A DNA stretch of 62,000 nucleotides from Cryptomeria japonica (Eukaryota; Streptophyta; Pinopsida; Cupressales; Cupressaceae), in assembly GCF_030272615.1 (NCBI RefSeq), contig NC_081410.1, positions 124,774,640-124,836,639 of the forward strand, written 5' to 3'. The stretch's first letter is position 1. Every line of letters starts with the position of its first letter. Below, one piece after another: positions 56,268-62,000 of the stretch. The notes under the pieces were generated by a model that saw only the letters and a list, made by a program, of their open reading frames with translations, did no database searches and was not told the origin of the DNA. A program made the position numbers and the translations under genes.

Positions 56268-56724
56268 TGTAGTCACATAAAACTGTCCACTTAATTAAAT
56301 GAATATTTACTATTTATTTGATTAATAAACCATCCATAACCAGTTAATTAAATTAACATTTAATTAATTCATTCTCAAAACATTCTCCTATTAATTAAAT
56401 AAATTATCCAATTTATTTAAATTAATTCACTAAACCAAATTAACAATCAATTAAATGAATAAATCATATTTATTTAATTTAATCCCCTATCCTCTTTTAA
56501 ATAAATAAATAAAACATTTATTTAAATCATTAAACAAACCCCCCATTTGCATTCTCCTACAAATACAAGTTGCACATATTTGTTGAAATAAATGACTTTT
56601 ATTTTAATCAGGCTTTATTCTTGCTTATTGCATTTACTTGAAAGTTTCTAAATCCTTTTCAAGAAATCCATTTTAGACATATCCTGCAAAATGTTCTTTT
56701 TAAAAAAAATGGAAACTTCTTTCA
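56268..56724 (+). repeat. LTR shared by the tail at 55960 and TatE
   Basis: 457 bp: starts TGTAGTCACATAAAACTG, ends GGAAACTTCTTTCA. Body of AATTAAATAAATTATCC-type text like the TatA U3. A PPT lies on its left and a TatA-like PBS on its right. Only one copy is in the window. Confidence 0.65.
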
Positions 56725-56741
56725 AAGCCCACGTGGGTCTA
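56724..56741 (+). promoter_or_regulatory. TatE primer-binding site, eroded
   Basis: AAAGCCCACGTGGGTCTAC aligns with TAGCGCCCACCGTGGGGCC of TatA with a one-base gap. Confidence 0.5.
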
Positions 56742-56744
56742 CTT

Positions 56745-57105
56745 GAGTAAAGCCTTCCTTTGTATTAGTTTTATTTCTTTAAAGATTACATTTTAAAAGT
56801 AATTTTTTTTTTTTAAGTTTCTTTTTAGGAATAACTTTTTTTAATTAGTTTTTTTTAATGTTTCTTTTTAAATTTGAATTTTTAAGTTAGTTATTACTTT
56901 AAGTTTTGATTTAGATTTTAAAAGGGGTTTTGATTTAATTTAGTTTTGTTAATTTAGTTTTAGATTAGATTTAACTTTGTTTATTAATTAGGTTTGATTT
57001 TTATTTATGTACTTAGCTTAATTTTTTAGTATGGTATTTTATTTGGTTTTTATAATCTACTTTTGATTTTGGAAACTAATTTTGGGTTTATATCTTGTGC
57101 TTGCA
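56745..57105 (+). other. Pyrimidine-rich tract ending in a splice-acceptor-like site
   Basis: T-rich for 350 bases, then CTTGTGCTTGCAG/GACATG. TatA (minus, 33924-33918) has TTTTGCAG/GTCC and TatN (16820-16827) TTTTGCAG/GTC at the equivalent place. A leader intron is possible; the donor was not located. Confidence 0.35.
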
Positions 57106-57229
57106 GGACATGAAGGAGCGTATTTCTAACAAATTGTCTTGCAAGGTTTGAAGATGTTGAAATTACAATATTTTCTTTAAATCATTTAATGAGGCAAAAT
57201 TGATCAATTAGGATAGGCAATTTCATTTT

Positions 57230-57592
57230 TTTCAACAAATGGTTTAAAACGAACAATCACATTGCTATATTGGGTTAAAACAAACATTCACATTGTCTTA
57301 TTTTACGCAACAAACCATTTAAAATGAACGATCACATTGCAATCTTGGCTAAAAAGAACATTCACATCTTGCAATATCGGTTAAAAGAAACAATCACATT
57401 GTCATCTTGCTACAACCTTGGGTAAAAAGAACAAACACATCTTGCCATATGGACTAAAACGAACAATCATACATTGCAATCTTGGCTAAAACGAACATTC
57501 ACATCTTGCAATCTTGGCTAAAATGAACATTCACATCTTGCAATATGGGCTAAAAAGAACATTCACATTCACATCTTGCAATAGTTGCAAGA
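57230..57592 (+). repeat. TatE leader minisatellite, about ten copies of 30 bases
   Basis: Units such as GGCTAAAACGAACATTCACA then TCTTGCAATC vary by substitutions and small gaps. It sits between PBS and the structured leader, like the arrays of TatA and TatN. Confidence 0.88.
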
Positions 57593-57634
57593 GAAAAGTG
57601 TTAGTAACACTCAAAATTTTATCTTTTTAAGAGA

Positions 57635-57793
57635 GGCCTGCCAAGAGGCACATCACTCTTGGGAACAACCTCGCATGGTAAATCCTTTGAGCTGCTATAG
57701 AAATCAGGTGAGAGCAAAAGTTGTAGCCTTGGGTATAGTTTTTCCTATAGTGTAACTTGTCGAAAGGACATATGGGCCCCACCACAAGTTACA
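57635..57793 (+). ncRNA. Structured leader RNA domain of TatE
   Basis: GGCCTG (57635-57640), stem CCAAGAG/CTCTTGG (57641-57647 with 57656-57662), then GAACAACC (57663-57670). The stem replaces CCTTC/GAAGG of TatA and TatN while staying paired. A further perfect 10-pair stem TGTAACTTGT/ACAAGTTACA lies at 57751-57793. The rest is diverged. Confidence 0.6.
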
Positions 57794-58462
57794 AGTCTCT
57801 TAAGTGAGTCACTGCAGAATGAACTTATGTCCAAAAACATCGAACATTACTAGACACCTTTTTATATAGAAGCCCACCCGTTCTATTGATTGAGGATATC
57901 TGTGAGAAGTTCAGTGCAAGAGCATAGATAGTTTTGCTCCCAAGATACTCACCATACATATTTCCTTGAGTAGAAACATAGCTTTTTTAAAGGCTACTTG
58001 TAGCTTGATAAAAGTGGTGACTCCCCCATCATAGGGATCATCTATTTGTTATGCTCATGCAAGACTTAGTATATCACATCCTTACCTGCTACGGTGGGAT
58101 TCATAAGGTATGTAGTACCAAAGTTGAAGAAATATCAAGATGTGGGCTGAAATTATTGCAACTGGCCAATTGACCTTAGGGATAAAAAGTGCTTGAAGTG
58201 TCTTCATTTTGTGTCAGACCAGTACAAATTGAGCCGATTTTAGGCTTTGGAAACACCTAAAATACACTTGTAAAAAGGTTCAAAAAGTTCATGATTGGGT
58301 TGATTTAGACCCACACTTATTTGTACCTTTTTGAGGCAACATTAATGTGTTTGTGCGGTTGCTCTATTTTCTTGTCAAAGAAAATCAAAACCAATTCAAA
58401 AACAAGTATTCATCCAACACAAAACTTTCAACACCAACTTTTGGCAAACAATCAAAAACAAA

Positions 58463-58870
58463 GTGACAAACAAGGTATCAAACTATATGACCATCCTTCA
58501 CATTTTGATAAGGAAGAATCTTCATCAACATATCAAATTGAAGAAAAGACCATTGAGCTCAAAGGCTTTCATCAAAAGAAGGAAATTTTTCTATCTCAAT
58601 AGACAAATCTTTGTCTCACATAGAACTTTCTTACATCACATGCATCTATATCTTCAAGGAAAATCCAATGAGTTTGATCAAGAGTCTTTAAACCGCATAG
58701 CTTTTACTCAATATAGAGCTTTGATTTATCATAAAAATAAGGGAGGCAAAATCAATCCTACCTTCTTTCCAGACATCTACATCACATATAACATAGCTCG
58801 GGAAGAACCACCCACCCCCGAAAGAGAAGAGGAAGAATTTGTCCCATTTGTAACACAGAGTTTTTATTGA
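58463..58870 (+). CDS. ORF0 of TatE: intact unknown ORF before gag
   Basis: 135 codons, ATG at 58463 (MTNKVSNYMTIL) to TGA at 58868, without stops although the neighbouring gag is broken. Order of blocks: LIRKNL, IKLKKRPLSSKAFIKRRKFF, SHRTFLHHMHLYLQGKS, FDQESLN, GGKINPTFFPD, YITYN, EEPPTPEREEEEFVPFVTQS, FY end. The same order is in TatA ORF0, with about 45% identity by eye. Basic N-terminal two-thirds, acidic Pro/Glu tail. No membrane segment or known domain. It may be a regulatory or RNA-binding protein, or an N-terminal extension of gag. Gag starts 424 bases later, unlike TatA where it follows at once. Confidence 0.75.
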   Translation: MTNKVSNYMTILHILIRKNLHQHIKLKKRPLSSKAFIKRRKFFYLNRQIFVSHRTFLHHMHLYLQGKSNEFDQESLNRIAFTQYRALIYHKNKGGKINPTFFPDIYITYNIAREEPPTPEREEEEFVPFVTQSFY

Positions 58871-59294
58871 AGTTAACATTTCATCCATTCACACATCATC
58901 AATCCATTCCAACTCTCAAAACATAAAGAGGTCTTGTCCTAAGTTCTTTTTCGATATTGCTTGAATCCAACACAACACATCACTTTTTAGATTGTCTCTA
59001 CATCTAGGGTAAACTCATCCTAAGAGGCATTTCTATGCAGGTTAAAACTAGTCTATGAGTCCATCCTCTCATTGCTAGGTAGCTTGGTTTGTAACACATC
59101 TCAAACCTTGTTATACCTTATCATATCAAACATTGTCAACAAAAACAACAAGCAATTCATAGAAAGACTTTGGTAACATCTACCTTTAAGTGTTAGAGAA
59201 CCATATGCAAAACACTTCACCAAACATTTATCTCTCATTTCATCACCAACTCATAATCATTTTCACCAAACTTCAACAACAATTTTTTTTAAAA

Positions 59295-60780
59295 ATGGCT
59301 CAAAACAAATCAAGGTCTAGACAACTAGAGATAGAAGACTAAGAGGAGGAAAATCTCAATGAATTCCAAGAAGCCCTTGGAGGAAATGCAAATGATGAAA
59401 ATCCAAGTACTCATAGTCCTGTAGCAATAGAAAGGGCACAACACAACCCCCTCTTCAATCGACTTTTTGATGAAATCCTCAAGAACAATATTGATGCTCA
59501 CTTTTTAAGACTTGCCCAAGAGGGAGCCAAACTACCCTTTGATTTTGATACTACACAACTAAGGCAAGCATCGAAACACCATAGACGTAATGAGGGTGGA
59601 AGAGGTCAAGATAACTTTAGATATGACCTTCATCAAGGAAACCCCCCACCTCCTCCTCCTCCTAATGACATTGACATGTTGAGGCAACAAGTCGAGAATT
59701 TAGCCCAACAACTCCACAGTGGTGTGAAAACTACCCAGTTTTCACTTAATGATATTTGTCCCTATCCCTTTGATAGGAATCTACATATGCCACCTTTTCC
59801 ATGAGGGTTTGAAACACCTAAGTTTGAAAAGTATCAGGGAAAAGGAGACCCTTAAGATCATGTTAGAGAATTTCATTCAGCTTGCCTAGAAGTGGCATAT
59901 GAAGACACATACCTAATGCAACTCTTTCCTCAAAGTTTGGGAGGGACAACCAAATCATGGTTTTCCTGACTAGCAGGCGACATTAGGACATTCGAAGAAC
60001 TGGTCCATAAATTCATTACACATTATTCACACAACATAGAACGCGATGTCACCATGGCCAATCTATGTAACATCAAGAAAAAACCAGGGGAGCCATTTTT
60101 AGCTTTCCTGCAATGATGGCAACAAATGTCTAGTAGATGTTCTCTTCAGTTACCTGAACGAGAACTAGTGGAAATATTTATTTCCAACTTGAACGAAGAA
60201 ATGGAATTCCATCTAGACATGAAAGGCATATAGTCCTTTAATGACATGATCACCCAGGGTTTAAAATGTGAACAGGCCCTCATCAAAAAGGGGCTTATCA
60301 AGATATACAATGAATCAAAAGATGCCCCTCACCCACGCTTCAATAGTGATAAACCTAACTTCTGGATTAAAAACAAAAACATTGTCAATGATGGGGTTGT
60401 AGATGCAAGGACTATCAAGAGTGCACAACCTGTGTTCCGATTTGCGAGGCAAAACCCCCCTCCTAAGAACAACAAAATTATAAACCAAAGCATACATACA
60501 CTCCCTTAGGGGAACATATTGAAACTGTATTATGTTAGTTGGTCTCTTAAAATATAGTGACCTTACCAAAAACATCTAATTACGAACCTTAGGTCAAACC
60601 TTCATGGTAGAGGGATAATGAACATTGTGAATTCCATCAAGGGAAAGGGCATAAAACAAGTAATTTTCATAGATTGAAAGATCTTGTTCAGAATCTTATT
60701 GACCGAGGAGAGATTGAAATTGAAGGACATGACCCAAAAACCATAAATAATGATCATCTTATGTTTAAGAATCCACTTCA
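59295..60780 (+). pseudogene. TatE gag
   Basis: ATG at 59295 (MAQNKSRSRQLEIED) with a stop soon after. Blocks: FNRLFDEILKNNIDAHFLRL, a run of eight or so prolines (about 59646-59667), DICPYPFDRNLHMPPFP, KFEKYQGKGDP, DHVREF, LFPQSLGGTTKSW, FEELVHKFITHYSHNIERD, CNIKKKPGEPFLAFLQ. The knuckle CEFHQGKGHKTSNFHRLK (about 60626-60680, another frame) has Phe where the last Cys should be. About eight stops. Closely parallel to TatA gag. Confidence 0.9.
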
Positions 60781-60831
60781 GGGTGAAACATAGATACAAC
60801 CGATTATACGTGAACCACCTATAATTACACT

Positions 60832-62000
60832 GTGAATAACCTATATGATGCTAATGATCAAATTGCAACCATTACTATCAAAAATCCAAGCTCTACCTGC
60901 AATGTTGTTACACGTCATGGCAAGATCACCATTAAAGCAACTCCACAAGGCACAACTTCCATCCCAAAGCAGTATAACCTTGTGGAACAGTTCGATAAGA
61001 CGCCCGCACTTATATCCATCTTAGAGATTTTGCGCTTATCCCCATCTCATAAAACAATCTTGGACCAAGCTCTGTAAGAAGCATCAGTCCCTGCTAATCT
61101 AAATACAAACCAATTTCAAACTATCATTGGTAGTCTGAGGTCATCACCATGTCTCACTTTCTCTAAAAGTGAAAACACATCTTTCCAACAACCTCATAAT
61201 GTCTCACTCCATATTGAAGGATTTATCAACCAACACAAAATCAAGCGAGTCTTGATCGACAATGGAGGAGGCCTAAATATCTATACATTACATTTGTTCA
61301 CAGTATTGGGATATTTAATTGAATCAGTGGATCCCCACAAAAAGATAACCATAAAAGCCTATGATGATGTGGAGTATTCATCCAAAGGAGCAGTTGTGTT
61401 ACCAATCCGAGTGGGCCCAGTGGTGAAGCACATCATATATCAAGTTCTAGACCTTCCTCTGCTGTATAATATATTGTTAGGAAGACCTTGGATACATGTC
61501 ATGCAAGCCGTTCCATCCACCTACCACTAGTGTATCAAGTTCCAGCATAATGGTGTAGAAATTACAATCCTGGGTGATGCAAATCCATTTGCATATTGTA
61601 ATAATATCAACCATCAACCAGAGATTACCATTCCCAACAACAGAGAAGCTATCCCATCCACATCATATGTTAGTCTAGCCTCTCTTTCTAGTTGAAACAC
61701 CACTATACCCAAGAAAGAGAAGTTAAAGATGAAAATGGCAGAGGGAGGTCCTGGGGAGTACAATCTAAGCCAACTCTTTTGTGTTGGGAAACTACCAACT
61801 TCCCCTAGAACTCATGGTAAGCCTCAAAGGTTACTTCAAGCACCATTGGTCAAGCCAGCATGCACTTTGGCACCTTTTATCCTTGGAAAGAGTCAGGAAG
61901 AGGAGACCAAAGATGAGGACTTAGCAGAATGGATCTATAAATATCCTATCACCATAGAAATCCCACAAGCTAAGCTTCCCATAGATCAATATGGAAAATG
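60832..62000 (+). pseudogene. TatE protease region, running off the window
   Basis: Starts after a stop; QYNLVEQFDKTPALISILEI and LRLSPSHKTILDQAL match the TatA text before its protease. Active site KRVLIDNGGGLNIYTL (D-N-G), then ITIKAYDDVEYSSKGAVVLP, YNILLGRPWIHVMQAVPSTY and a TAG. The final part (AEWIYKYPITIEIP) is the start of the linker towards the G-patch. RT and the rest lie beyond 62000. Confidence 0.88.

Overview
This is plant nuclear DNA, made almost wholly of retrotransposons nested inside one another. No intact host gene, rRNA, tRNA or CRISPR array was recognised. The evidence for a plant is: Ty3/gypsy elements of Tat-like type (second RNase H after the RT, antisense gene between pol and the 3' LTR), a plant LINE with RVT_3 RNase H and zf-RVT domains, and PPR pseudogenes. 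The repeat density fits a very large genome; a gymnosperm is plausible but not proven. All coordinates were read by eye.

Layout. 1-1710: a segment with a PPR pseudogene, repeated at 48490-49960. 3960-6790: a decayed LINE (+). 6795-7414 and 35473-36572: two halves of an unknown ORF (-), split by a 28 kb Tat-like element, 'TatA' (7420-35467, minus strand, target duplication TCAAC). TatA carries in its own sense: 5' LTR, leader, an unknown ORF before gag ('ORF0'), gag, protease/G-patch, RT-RNase H, second RNase H, integrase, then an antisense, apparently spliced plant-mobile-domain gene next to the 3' LTR. 'TatN' (15507-25082, plus strand, duplication CATTG) sits inside TatA pol. It lacks pol and carries about 930 codons of unknown protein.

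36990-48489: a ruined, very long unknown ORF ('ORF-B'), itself split by gypsy element 'GypC' (40986-46854), which has only gag and protease. 49990-52440: AT-rich DNA, a TA/CA microsatellite and a 154 bp foldback. 52639-55524: 'ORF-D', a relative of ORF-B. 55960-62000: the tail of one Tat-like element, a 457 bp LTR, then 'TatE', whose leader, ORF0, gag and protease run to the window end.

Togetherness. TatA, TatN and TatE share little coding sequence overall but share non-coding signals: similar LTR starts, a structured leader RNA with compensatory changes, a paired purine tract, and a hairpin ending in the polypurine tract. TatA and TatN also share a covarying hairpin. TatN therefore looks like a non-autonomous passenger using TatA-like machinery. 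LTR divergence (roughly 1% TatN, 1.6% TatA, about 8% GypC) agrees with the nesting order.
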